From Deltaproteobacteria bacterium UBA2409 (GTDB lineage Bacteria; Bdellovibrionota_C; UBA2361; DDRT01), in contig DDRT01000007.1 of assembly GCA_002343185.1 (NCBI GenBank), positions 1 through 31,728 on the forward strand: a stretch of DNA of 31,728 nt. The letters are read 5' to 3'. The notes below the pieces were generated by a model. It did not search any database, was not told where the DNA came from, and was given only the letters and a program-made list of their open reading frames with translations. Shown here in pieces: positions 24,130 to 31,688 of the stretch. Position numbers and translations under genes: made by a program. The stretch's first letter is position 1; each line of letters opens with the position of its first letter.

Positions 24130-24136
24130 GTTCTAG

Positions 24137-25171
24137 GTGGATATTTATCGGAAGTTTTTGGACAAAAAAAGAGCAGCACTTGGCAAGCGTGGGTTCTTAA
24201 TCGACTGTTCCATGATAAATCCTGATCTGTCACCGCCAGCAGCTGCGCTGCGTGAGCTCTCAAAATATGCCAGCGTCTCCTCAAGTCATCGCTATACCGT
24301 GGCCCGTGGTATACAGGAGCTACGCGAGTCGTTCGCTGATTACTATTCTGATAGACTTGGAGTAAATTTGGATTCTGAATCTCAGATCTGTGTGACAAGC
24401 GGCACGAAAGATGCCCTTTTTCATTTCTTAAGTGCAGTTTGCGTTACTGGGGACACAGTTGGAGTCATTGCCCCAGTATATCCGATGTATAGACAGGTTG
24501 CTCTTAGCCTTGGACTTCAGATAGTTGAAGCATCTAGTTTGGAGGAGTTGTCTAATGTTCGGGCTGTTGTGCTTAATTCTCCTCAAAACCCTACAGGATC
24601 AATCTTAAATCCTGATGAAGTACAATCGTGGGCATATGCGAATAAGATTTCAATATTTCATGATGCAGTTTACGTTGATATGGTTGTTGGGGCTCGAAGT
24701 TTTCTTGAGCAACCATTAGTTCCAACTGTTGAATCGTTCTCCCTGTCTAAATCGTTTTCTGTTCCTGGGTGGAGAATAGGTTGTGTGGCTGGTGACCCAG
24801 ATTTGATTGATCGTATCGCTACAAGAAGATCCAGACTTGATTATGGGGTATTCTTTCCCATTCAAAAAGCTGCAAGTTATCTTTTGTCTAGTGAGTCTGC
24901 TTTCCCGAGAGAGCTGGCTTTAAGATATAAACATCGAGGTAAGCTGTTCAGCCAGAATAGCTCTGGGCTTCCTTTTGTATGGATGAAGAAACCTATTGGT
25001 ATGGCTGACTATTTACTCGACACATTTGGAATCGCAGTACTGCCAGGGGCAACCTTTTCAAAAGACTTTGAACAGTATATTCGTATTGCACTAGTCTTAA
25101 GTGATGAGATGCTTTTAAGAGTGGTGGATTCAATGAAGCAGTTTGAGGAGAGTCATGAGATTTCTATTTAG
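24137..25171 (+). CDS. Class I/II PLP-dependent aminotransferase
   Basis: A 344-residue cytosolic fold-type I aminotransferase, shorter than the common 380-400. It carries VTSGTKDALFHFLSAVC (cofactor phosphate site), VLNSPQNPTGSIL (substrate Asn), FHDAVYVDM and SLSKSFSVPGWRIG with the Schiff-base Lys (K205). The C-terminal substrate-carboxylate Arg may be in QYIRIALVLSD. The substrate is not evident; aspartate, alanine or diaminopimelate-type enzymes share these motifs. GTG 24137 is chosen since it keeps the N-terminal helix and sits at leaderless spacing from an extended -10. The following TPR gene overlaps by 17 bp. Confidence 0.87.
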   Translation: MDIYRKFLDKKRAALGKRGFLIDCSMINPDLSPPAAALRELSKYASVSSSHRYTVARGIQELRESFADYYSDRLGVNLDSESQICVTSGTKDALFHFLSAVCVTGDTVGVIAPVYPMYRQVALSLGLQIVEASSLEELSNVRAVVLNSPQNPTGSILNPDEVQSWAYANKISIFHDAVYVDMVVGARSFLEQPLVPTVESFSLSKSFSVPGWRIGCVAGDPDLIDRIATRRSRLDYGVFFPIQKAASYLLSSESAFPRELALRYKHRGKLFSQNSSGLPFVWMKKPIGMADYLLDTFGIAVLPGATFSKDFEQYIRIALVLSDEMLLRVVDSMKQFEESHEISI

Positions 25172-26258
25172 TTTGTTTTTACTTTGCTCCTTAGTTATCG
25201 CAGATGAGCAGTGCAAGAATGCAGCTAAACTTATTCAAGAAGGGGTGAAACTTTCAGACTCAAGTGATGGTGAGATAGGAAAGTATAGAGAGGCAGCAGA
25301 ACTTTGCCCATCTATGCCGGAAGCATTTTATAATCTTGGTGTAGTTTTGGGAGCTAAAGGAGATCACTCTGGTGCTTTAGAGCAATTTAAAAAAGCGATC
25401 GCAATCAAACCTGCCGGTGCATATTTAATTGGCGCTGGAAGGGCTGCTATAGAGGTTGGGGAGGATGCAGTTAGTTTTTTTGAAAAGGCTACTGAATTTG
25501 AGGCTGTTGCATCCTCAGCTTATGAAGGTTTAGCAATCGCATATGAGAAAAAAGGAGAGATCTCAAAGGCAATTGAAGTGCTAGAAAAGGGATTAGCTCA
25601 TAATAGTAGTAGCCAATCGACCAGATATAATTTATCAGTGATGCTTATTCGTGCTGAGCGCAATGAAGAAGCAAAGCGGGTTTTGCTGGATCTTTTGCAG
25701 CAGGATCCTAACCATCCTTTAGCAAATTTCCAGTTAGGGTTAATTCAATGGGCAGAAGGTGGTCATGTGGATCTGGCTTTAGATAAGATATCTCAGGCGG
25801 CGAGACTTGCCCCTAAGAATGCAGAGATTCAGAGGGTTTTTGCCGGTATTCTAAAAGAGATTGGTGACCTTGAGCGAGCAGAGCTTGCATTGCGAAGAGC
25901 ATTAATTGCAGAACCAAATGATATCGAAGCAAGAGTTTTGCTGGGGCTGGTTTTGGTTGACAAAAAGCAGGAAGCGCTTGCAGAAGAGGTTTTATTGCAG
26001 GCTGTTTCGCAGAATTTAACCCATTCAAATGCATTTGCTGCCTTGGCAAGAGCCCAGGTCGAGCTTGGAAAGTACGGTGCGGCAGAGGAAAATTTTAAAA
26101 AAGCTCTTAGTATAGATCCAAATAATGTATCGGCTATAAATGATCTTGGTGTACTCTATAAGAGGCAGGGCTATCCTGAGAAGGCTCAAAGCCAGTTTAA
26201 GGCCGCTTTAGCGCTAGACCCAAAATTCTCAGTAGCTCAAAAAAATTTGGAAGATTAG
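25155..26258 (+). CDS. Exported TPR-repeat protein
   Basis: A 367-residue periplasmic or surface scaffold. The signal peptide is MRFLFSLFLLCSLVIA; an upstream in-frame start at 25143 is less likely because GAGGAG (25145-25150) lies 4 nt before ATG 25155. About nine tetratricopeptide repeats fill the remainder, for example AFYNLGVVLGAKGDHSGALE, AYEGLAIAYEKKGEISKAIE and AINDLGVLYKRQGYPEKAQS. TPR arrays bind partner proteins; no enzyme domain is attached. It overlaps the aminotransferase gene by 17 bp and is followed by palindromic element copy B. Confidence 0.85.
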   Translation: MRFLFSLFLLCSLVIADEQCKNAAKLIQEGVKLSDSSDGEIGKYREAAELCPSMPEAFYNLGVVLGAKGDHSGALEQFKKAIAIKPAGAYLIGAGRAAIEVGEDAVSFFEKATEFEAVASSAYEGLAIAYEKKGEISKAIEVLEKGLAHNSSSQSTRYNLSVMLIRAERNEEAKRVLLDLLQQDPNHPLANFQLGLIQWAEGGHVDLALDKISQAARLAPKNAEIQRVFAGILKEIGDLERAELALRRALIAEPNDIEARVLLGLVLVDKKQEALAEEVLLQAVSQNLTHSNAFAALARAQVELGKYGAAEENFKKALSIDPNNVSAINDLGVLYKRQGYPEKAQSQFKAALALDPKFSVAQKNLED

Positions 26259-26269
26259 AGGGCTAGTAG

Positions 26270-26374
26270 GGGGCAGGCCGGGGAGAATCTGCCTGGTCAG
26301 GTTTTCAATCTGACCTAAGTTTTAAGGACTGGTTAAAACCAGTCCAGACATTAAAGATCCTGCCGGCCTGTCCC
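26270..26374. repeat. Two-hairpin palindromic intergenic element, copy B (complete)
   Basis: Outer arms GGGGCAGGCCGG (26270-26281) and CCGGCCTGTCCC (26363-26374) pair at 11 of 12 positions plus a G-T wobble. Inside are hairpin 1 (GGTCAG 26295-26300 / CTGACC 26310-26315) and hairpin 2 (GGACTGGTT 26326-26334, AA, AACCAGTCC 26337-26345). Hairpin 2 matches copy A at 4707-4726 in length and TTAAAA loop, but both strands of its stem differ in a compensating way. Confidence 0.7.
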
Positions 26375-26477
26375 ATAGCATGTACTATATTCATACTTTT
26401 TGAATAGTTATGGGTATTTCAGCCCAGCTAAACTTTTGTTCTAAAGAAATTAGGTAGTCTAGTAATGGGTACTCCTG

Positions 26478-26483
26478 TAAAAT
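26478..26483 (+). promoter_or_regulatory. -10 box upstream of the methyltransferase-like gene
   Basis: TAAAAT (5 of 6 to TATAAT), then 9 nt to the ATG at 26493. A short AGGG falls between box and start, so either a very short leader or a leaderless message is expected. Confidence 0.4.
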
Positions 26484-26492
26484 AGGGTAATC

Positions 26493-27593
26493 ATGACCCC
26501 TTCGCCTCTTCGACTTGTTAGACCAGTATCCGTTACTGAAGCGATAGAGGAGGCGGGTGAAGTAGTTCATTCTCTTTGCACAACATTTTCTTCTAATTCC
26601 ATTCTTACTCCATCCCTTGCTAAGTATCTGATAGGTAGATTTTCAAAAGAAGAATCAAAGGTTTTAGATCTATGGACCGACTTTGGAGTCGTTCCGGTTG
26701 TTGCTCATGTTGAAAAGAGAGTAGCTCTATCAAACTCTATACATAAATTATTTTCTTTAATCACAGATGCTCTTATTAACCCTGTAGATCTAGCAAATGT
26801 CGCTCTAAAAACTCAAACTATACCTTTGAAAAAGCCAGTTTCAGTTGAGAGATACACGAAACACTTTAGACCATTTTTTGATCTAAACACATTTAGAGAG
26901 CTTGAAAATCTAAGAGTTGAATTAGCAAAGGATAATGATAAAACTGCGCGGTTCGCTCAGATCCTGGCCATGGCAATTCTACACGGCCCCTCAGCTGGAT
27001 ACCTTTCGTCTCCCTGTTCAAGTTTGGGAGTTAGTGATTTTGAATCTCAAGAGCGAGAGAATATTAAGCGACGTGCTGGCCCAGAGTATAGAGCTGTCTC
27101 TCCAAGGATTTTAAAGCGTGCAGCAGCCTCTCTTTCTGATGGCCTTCCTTTAATTCCGCGAAGGACTCAAAGCTTTCAAAAAGTAACATACTCGGATCCA
27201 AGAAATTTGATATCATTTGAGTCTGGTTCTGTAGATCTGGTAGTTACCGAGCTTAGGGAGCAACTCAGTTTTACTCCTAACTCTCAGTGGTTAAGGTGCT
27301 GGTTCTCTGGAGTTCCATTGAACGAAAGCGCCTTGAAAGGCTGTGCTGAGGATTCAGTTAATTTTTGGGGTGACATACTGCATGAGGCTGCTCGAGTTAC
27401 GGCTTTAGGTGGTAGATTCATCGGCATTCTTCGCTCAGATCAGCTCCAGTTTGAAGAGGCGATAAAGCAGATTATTGAAAGAGATAGATTCTGGTACTTA
27501 GAAAATCGAATTCAGTTTTTTGGTAAAAAGGTAAAAGTCGGAAGTACTAGAAGTTCAGTTGATGCAGTAGCATTAATTTTACGCAGAGACTAA
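26493..27593 (+). CDS. DNA-methylase-fold protein with degenerate SAM and catalytic motifs
   Basis: A 366-residue protein whose overall layout follows N6/N4 amino-methyltransferases of DNA: an early motif I strand (KVLDLWTDFGVVPVVA from residue 56), a helical insert with FRPFFDLNTFRELENLR, then ISFESGSVDLVVTELRE (motif IV region, about 240-256), and a final EAARVTALGGRFIGIL. The key residues are missing: motif I has Leu-Trp-Thr-Asp where Pro-Phe-x-Gly is usual, the acidic residue after strand 2 is replaced (S80/N81), and the catalytic [DNS]PP[YF] is TELR (252-255). It is probably inactive as a methylase and may bind nucleic acid or a partner. The alignment is from memory of the family. It ends 6 bp from the convergent gene. 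Confidence 0.55.
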   Translation: MTPSPLRLVRPVSVTEAIEEAGEVVHSLCTTFSSNSILTPSLAKYLIGRFSKEESKVLDLWTDFGVVPVVAHVEKRVALSNSIHKLFSLITDALINPVDLANVALKTQTIPLKKPVSVERYTKHFRPFFDLNTFRELENLRVELAKDNDKTARFAQILAMAILHGPSAGYLSSPCSSLGVSDFESQERENIKRRAGPEYRAVSPRILKRAAASLSDGLPLIPRRTQSFQKVTYSDPRNLISFESGSVDLVVTELREQLSFTPNSQWLRCWFSGVPLNESALKGCAEDSVNFWGDILHEAARVTALGGRFIGILRSDQLQFEEAIKQIIERDRFWYLENRIQFFGKKVKVGSTRSSVDAVALILRRD

Positions 27594-27599
27594 CTCGCT

Positions 27600-28790
27600 C
27601 TAATTTTTACTCCAAAACATTCTAGATTCACCAGTAATATTGCTAATGATTAATCTGTATGTATATCCATGTTTCGTTGATGAAATAGTTAAAGGATTAT
27701 TTGATTCAATCCTAAATGTTTTCATAATCTCTTTAAATGGTTCTGATTTAGCAAGACTTAAAAATACCTCAGATAAATCATCAGGATTCACGATCTGACT
27801 TCTAAGCTCGTTCATCGCTAACTCCATCTGAACAAAATCAGAAATTTCTGATTCTTTCTTTTTAAAATCCTGCATTGGGACTGTTTGATATGGGTATGAA
27901 ACTAAGAGACCCGTAGTGTATCTGGCAACTAGACAGTTTGACATATTCTGCCAATCTGTAATTGTTCCCTGAATTGGTACAATGGCTGACCTTGTACTTA
28001 TGACCTGCCCATCTTTGTAGATACAGAAATCCCCCAGACCACCAATTGCAAATCCAGAATAATTTTTCCAGCTATTTTTTGGTTCTTCAGAAGGGAAAAG
28101 CGCACCTGTTTTTAGATTAATTTCAGAGTATTTAGGTGGGGAATCTGTTCTTAAGCCTTCAATCATTAATATATTTCCATTTGGAAGTACCTGTCTTGGA
28201 ATCATATCTCCCTTATGTGTAGCTAAAACAGTTCTTCCATCTTTATCTATAGCGCCAAAGTAACTAGAGGTGTTTTCTTGGTTAGAGAATACGGCGCCAT
28301 GATTTGGTGAGATGAAAATATCTGTTTTTCGATTATGATAGGTGAATTCAGTTGGAACGATAGATCCGTTTACTTTTAAGATATATATATGCGAATCTAA
28401 CCCCTGTCCTCCAAGGATTTCCCTGTTAGCTGCAATCAGTATTGTGTCATTAGAGATCCAGTCAAGCTCGTAAACTCCAAAAGTTTCTGCTGAAGCGATT
28501 GGAAGCGGAGCAGTCTTTTTTGATGTGATAGTTCTGATAGTTTTTAAGTTTTTGTCAGTTATATTTATCGATAAGGTAGATGTTGTAGGACCTTTTATGT
28601 CAGGGTCATTTTCAAGGCTTAGGTATGCAATTCTTGAGCGGTCTGGTGAGACTGAGAATTTAATAACATTTGAGGCAACAGCTCTTGGTGAAGACACGTA
28701 GGTGACCTCAGTGGGAGTCACTACTAAATTATCCAATTGGATCGGATTTTGTTGAGTTGTATAAATTGCGGCCATTGCTAACAGGTTCAT
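27600..28790 (-). CDS. Possible exported beta-propeller protein, unknown
   Basis: A 396-residue protein. Segments such as SVSPDRSRIAYLSLEND, VYELDWISNDTILIAANRE and PRQVLPNGNILMIEG resemble blades of TolB- or WD40-like propellers. The last 100 residues look helical, then strand-rich. The N-terminus (MNLLAMAAIYTTQQ) is a weak, short signal-like segment. The start at 28788-28790 (the fourth codon of the longest frame) is preferred because TATAAT lies 7 nt before it, while the first ATG overlaps that box. I recognise no specific family. Confidence 0.6.
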   Translation of the reverse strand: MNLLAMAAIYTTQQNPIQLDNLVVTPTEVTYVSSPRAVASNVIKFSVSPDRSRIAYLSLENDPDIKGPTTSTLSINITDKNLKTIRTITSKKTAPLPIASAETFGVYELDWISNDTILIAANREILGGQGLDSHIYILKVNGSIVPTEFTYHNRKTDIFISPNHGAVFSNQENTSSYFGAIDKDGRTVLATHKGDMIPRQVLPNGNILMIEGLRTDSPPKYSEINLKTGALFPSEEPKNSWKNYSGFAIGGLGDFCIYKDGQVISTRSAIVPIQGTITDWQNMSNCLVARYTTGLLVSYPYQTVPMQDFKKKESEISDFVQMELAMNELRSQIVNPDDLSEVFLSLAKSEPFKEIMKTFRIESNNPLTISSTKHGYTYRLIISNITGESRMFWSKN

Positions 28791-28797
28791 ATTGAGC

Positions 28798-28803
28798 ATT
28801 ATA
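28798..28803 (-). promoter_or_regulatory. Consensus -10 (TATAAT) of the propeller-like gene
   Basis: Perfect TATAAT on the minus strand, GCTCAAT (7 nt), then ATG (28788-28790). It implies a leaderless message and decides the start codon. Confidence 0.5.
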
Positions 28804-28824
28804 CTAATTAAAATTGTGCTAATC

Positions 28825-28837
28825 GACCTTCTAGGTC
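28825..28837. promoter_or_regulatory. Small palindrome in a divergent promoter region
   Basis: GACCT-TCT-AGGTC is a perfect 5-bp inverted repeat between the two divergent -10 boxes, overlapping the expected -35 of the cytochrome gene. It could be an operator, but short palindromes also arise by chance. Confidence 0.25.
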
Positions 28838-28843
28838 ATTTTC

Positions 28844-28852
28844 TGCTAGAGT
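28844..28852 (+). promoter_or_regulatory. Extended -10 of the cytochrome c-tsaD operon
   Basis: TG-C-TAGAGT, then AATCCCTT (8 nt) and the ATG at 28861; no Shine-Dalgarno. A possible -35 is TCGACC (28823-28828, 4 of 6, spacer 18). Nearly the same box-to-start sequence precedes the SDR gene at 11046. Confidence 0.45.
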
Positions 28853-28860
28853 AATCCCTT

Positions 28861-29616
28861 ATGCGTTGGTTTTTATTGGCGATATTGTTTAGCTGTTCGA
28901 ATCCCCCGTCAGATATTCCTGAAGTAGTACCTGGTGCTAATTTTCTTGATAAGGGGAGATACCTAGTAACAACATTAGGACACTGCGGAGCCTGTCACGG
29001 GGAGAATCTCTCAGGAGGACTTGCCTTTGAGGACTCTTTTGGCGAATCATTTGGTTCAAATCTTACAATACTTCATCAAAGAACAGTAAAGGAGATAGTT
29101 TCTTCTTTAAGGGAAAGTAAAAATCCAGAGGCACATAGAGGCTTTGAATGGATGAGTGATGGCGATGCAATCGCAATTGCAACATACCTAAGATCATTAT
29201 ACCCGATTCAAAATGATATTCCTGCCAGAGATATTGATTTTTTCACGAGAAATACAAAAGGTTTCCTAACTAGCTCAAAGAACGTAAGAGGTGCTGTTCC
29301 AGATGTTCCATCTTCAGAGAAAGGGAAATATTTAGTTAATAGTGTCGCTCGATGTTCTGAATGTCACTCAGGATCTACAAGTTTATTCGGCTCAGTAGAG
29401 TATATGGGAGGCGGAAAAGAATTAAAGAAAGGAGATCAGATCCATATTGCTCCAGCTCTAAACGATTACTCCAAATTAGAGCTAGTTGCTTATCTAAGAA
29501 CTGGAACTACTCCAGATGGGAGAAAGTCAATTTTTTGTCCAACTGACTTTTTTAAAAGATCAGATAAGTCAGATTTAGAACTCATTGCAGGTTACATTGA
29601 AGGTCTTAGGAATTGA
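28861..29616 (+). CDS. Dihaem cytochrome c lipoprotein
   Basis: A 251-residue electron carrier. A short signal sequence with lipobox (MRWFLLAILFSC, Cys12) anchors it in the envelope. Two c-type haem sites are seen: CGACH (C42-H46) and CSECH (C165-H169), each at the start of a cytochrome c domain of about 110 residues. Probable distal Met ligands are hard to assign (EWMSDGD in the first domain, EYMGGGK in the second). The layout resembles the small subunits of gluconate or alcohol dehydrogenase and thiosulphate-type dihaem cytochromes; the partner oxidoreductase is not here. Its 3' end overlaps tsaD by 20 bp. Confidence 0.88.
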   Translation: MRWFLLAILFSCSNPPSDIPEVVPGANFLDKGRYLVTTLGHCGACHGENLSGGLAFEDSFGESFGSNLTILHQRTVKEIVSSLRESKNPEAHRGFEWMSDGDAIAIATYLRSLYPIQNDIPARDIDFFTRNTKGFLTSSKNVRGAVPDVPSSEKGKYLVNSVARCSECHSGSTSLFGSVEYMGGGKELKKGDQIHIAPALNDYSKLELVAYLRTGTTPDGRKSIFCPTDFFKRSDKSDLELIAGYIEGLRN

Positions 29617-30541
29617 AACAAGCTGCGATGAAACAGCAGCAAGTGTAGTTTCGCGAGTTGATGGAAAAGTAGTAGTACATAGCTTTAGCTTGTCTTCCCA
29701 AAGAGCACTTCATGAAAAATATGGAGGAGTAGTTCCGGAACTTGCAGCTAGAGAGCATCTTAAAAATCTTCCAATCGTTGTTGGGGAGGCAATTTTAGAT
29801 GATATAGATGGTATAGCTGTTACTGCGGGGCCAGGTCTCAAGGGCTGCCTTATGATAGGTAGTGATTTTGCAAGAGGGCTTGGAGCTGGCTTTAGGCTGC
29901 CTGTTTATAGAGTTAATCATATAGAGGCTCATATGCTTTCATGTTTTTTAGAGCATGATGTTGAATTTCCATATATTTCATTGGTCGTTTCAGGGGGACA
30001 TACAGAGATTCATTTAGTCAAAGCCGTAGGGGTATATGAACTATTCAGTAAAACATCTGATGACGCAGCAGGCGAGGCTTTTGATAAAAGTGCAGTTTTG
30101 CTCGGGTGCCCCGGGGGATTAGAGCTTTCAGAGTTGGCTGACACTGTTACTACTTCCCCACATTCACTCCCGATTGGTAACAAAGGAAAAGATGAATTTA
30201 GTTTTTCAGGCCTTAAGACAGCAGCATCCCTTCTTATTAAAAAAGTTCAAAATGATAAAGCCAACGTAGCCTACGCTATTCAAGAAGCAATAGTTGGGGC
30301 TTTGCTCGAAAAGACGCAGCGTGCGGTGAAGCGATTCGGACTTGATAGAGTTGTTGTTGCTGGAGGGGTATCTGCAAATAGAAGACTTAGAGAAGTATTT
30401 GGTCATAAGTTTCAAAGTTATTTCGTCTCACCTAAGTATTGTACAGATAACGCGGCAATGATTTCGCTTTGCGCAATCTTACGGCACGGGATCTTTGACG
30501 ACAAGCTTACCTATGAAGTTTTTCCAAGGTGGCCTCTTTGA
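29597..30541 (+). CDS. tsaD: tRNA N6-adenosine threonylcarbamoyltransferase
   Basis: TsaD transfers threonylcarbamoyl to A37 of ANN-decoding tRNAs with TsaB and TsaE. The protein opens with VLGIETSCDETAASVV, has the metal ligands in HIEAH (near residue 110), VVSGGHTEIHLV, FSFSGLKTA and VVAGGVSANRRLR. About 314 residues, slightly under the usual 330-340. The start is TTG at 29597, giving MKVLGIETSCDE; AGG lies 5 nt upstream. A TTG at 29585 would add four residues with no support. It overlaps the cytochrome c gene by 20 bp, so it is likely co-translated; this pairing seems incidental, not functional. Confidence 0.93.
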   Translation: MKVLGIETSCDETAASVVSRVDGKVVVHSFSLSSQRALHEKYGGVVPELAAREHLKNLPIVVGEAILDDIDGIAVTAGPGLKGCLMIGSDFARGLGAGFRLPVYRVNHIEAHMLSCFLEHDVEFPYISLVVSGGHTEIHLVKAVGVYELFSKTSDDAAGEAFDKSAVLLGCPGGLELSELADTVTTSPHSLPIGNKGKDEFSFSGLKTAASLLIKKVQNDKANVAYAIQEAIVGALLEKTQRAVKRFGLDRVVVAGGVSANRRLREVFGHKFQSYFVSPKYCTDNAAMISLCAILRHGIFDDKLTYEVFPRWPL

Positions 30542-30660
30542 TAACCGTTCAAGGAATTGAAATTTGTTTAGTTTGTCTTCTCTTTAGTGCTTATCAACGA
30601 GAATTTAGGCGACTCTCGCGGTCAAAGCCTGATCGGCTTTGACAGTTTTTTGAACGGTTA
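30542..30660. repeat. 11-bp inverted-repeat element after tsaD
   Basis: TAACCGTTCAA (30542-30552) and TTGAACGGTTA (30650-30660) are perfect reverse complements. They enclose CGAGA (30598-30602)/TCTCG (30614-30618) and the terminator stem. The left arm overlaps the last base of the tsaD stop codon. It may be a folded three-way RNA element or a small mobile (MITE-like) remnant. Confidence 0.55.
30621..30651 (+). terminator. Intrinsic terminator of the cytochrome c-tsaD operon
   Basis: GTCAAAGCC (30621-30629), loop TGATC, GGCTTTGAC (30635-30643), then AG and six T. This is a perfect 9-bp stem with a T-run. Confidence 0.85.
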
Positions 30661-30689
30661 CATGTTATCACCCCCACAGTGTCTTTGGC

Positions 30690-30752
30690 ATTTTCACTTG
30701 CGTGAAAATCGCAACTCCGAAACTCGACCCCTGAGGGGTTGTATGTATACAA
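30690..30752. other. Cluster of three further hairpins before rsmA
   Basis: ATTTTCAC (30690-30697)/GTGAAAAT (30702-30709), ACCCC (30727-30731)/GGGGT (30735-30739) and TTGTAT (30739-30744)/ATACAA (30747-30752) are all perfect stems with 2-4 nt loops. The second and third share a base. They lie in the leader of rsmA and contain no credible reading frame. Confidence 0.5.
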
Positions 30753-30801
30753 TCTTGGATGGTTTGCTAGCTTATGATCTGGTATTGCAAGGATAACTGC
30801 T

Positions 30802-31590
30802 TTGATAAAAAATAAACTTAAAAGTCTAAATGTAAGACCGCAAAAATCAAAGGGGCAGAATTTTCTCTATGATTTAGAAGCTATTAGATCAATAGTTAGT
30901 TTTGGTGAACCCACGGCTGATGATAAAATAGTTGAGATTGGCCCAGGGCTCGGTGCGTTAACAGCTGAACTTTTAAATGTTGTCCACGATATCACGGTCA
31001 TTGAGATCGAAGAAGAATTTTGTAATGAACTAAAAGTAAAGTTTGGTGAAAGAGTAAAAATAATAAATCAGGATGTAACAAATGTTGACATTCCTGGGGA
31101 GGATATTCTTCTTTATGGCAATCTTCCCTACTCAAGATCTTCTGATATTATTCAATGGGTCATAAAGCTTAAAAATATTAAAAGAGCAGTTTTTTTACTT
31201 CAAAAAGAGTTTTCTGAACGTATTGCTGCTTCACCTGGCACTAAGGCTTACGGGAGTCTTACTGTAGCGGTATCTCTTTGGTGTAAGGCCACCTTGGGGC
31301 CAATTGTTACTGGAGATAAATTTCATCCAAAAGCTAATGTTAGGTCACAGGTTCTGAGACTAGATTTCTTTAAAGAACCAAAAGTTTCTTTTACTCCCAA
31401 TTTTGAACGTGTTGTGAGAGGCTCATTTAACCAAAGGCGAAAAAAACTTTTTAATTCACTTCTCTCTTCAGGTTTCTTAAGAGAGGAAATTGAACATGCT
31501 TTAAAATTTTCAGGCATTGACGGAGGAAGAAGAGCTGAAACACTCACTACTGAGGAGTTTGGGAGATTGGCGGAAGGTTTTGCTAAATAA
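30802..31590 (+). CDS. rsmA: 16S rRNA (adenine1518/1519-N6)-dimethyltransferase
   Basis: RsmA/KsgA dimethylates two adjacent adenosines near the 3' end of 16S rRNA in late 30S assembly. 262 residues. It shows the family start KSKGQNFLYD, SAM motif I VEIGPGLGALT, the acidic IEIEEEF, the catalytic NLPYSRSSDII (family NLPY) and the C-terminal GSFNQRRKKLFNSL. The start is TTG at 30802 with AAGGA about 8 nt upstream; no nearer ATG keeps the conserved N-terminus. It has a separate transcript from tsaD, since a strong terminator and other hairpins lie between them. Confidence 0.93.
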   Translation: MIKNKLKSLNVRPQKSKGQNFLYDLEAIRSIVSFGEPTADDKIVEIGPGLGALTAELLNVVHDITVIEIEEEFCNELKVKFGERVKIINQDVTNVDIPGEDILLYGNLPYSRSSDIIQWVIKLKNIKRAVFLLQKEFSERIAASPGTKAYGSLTVAVSLWCKATLGPIVTGDKFHPKANVRSQVLRLDFFKEPKVSFTPNFERVVRGSFNQRRKKLFNSLLSSGFLREEIEHALKFSGIDGGRRAETLTTEEFGRLAEGFAK

Positions 31591-31663
31591 TAGCGATTGG
31601 CTGTCAGGCTCTGTCGGGGGTCAGGCCGGGAGGCCCAATGCCACTTACATTCAATTCTAAATT

Positions 31664-31687
31664 ATCAGTGCTTGATAACTGATTTTT
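31664..31687 (+). terminator. Weak candidate terminator of rsmA
   Basis: ATCAGT (31664-31669), an 8-nt loop and ACTGAT (31678-31683) run into five T. The stem is short and AT-rich, so strength is doubtful. Confidence 0.3.
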
Positions 31688-31688
31688 G

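Noticed and set aside
30587..30796. A 69-codon open frame in the tsaD-rsmA gap
   Set aside because: It runs through the terminator and several perfect hairpins, has no ribosome site and an unnatural composition; RNA structure explains the region better.
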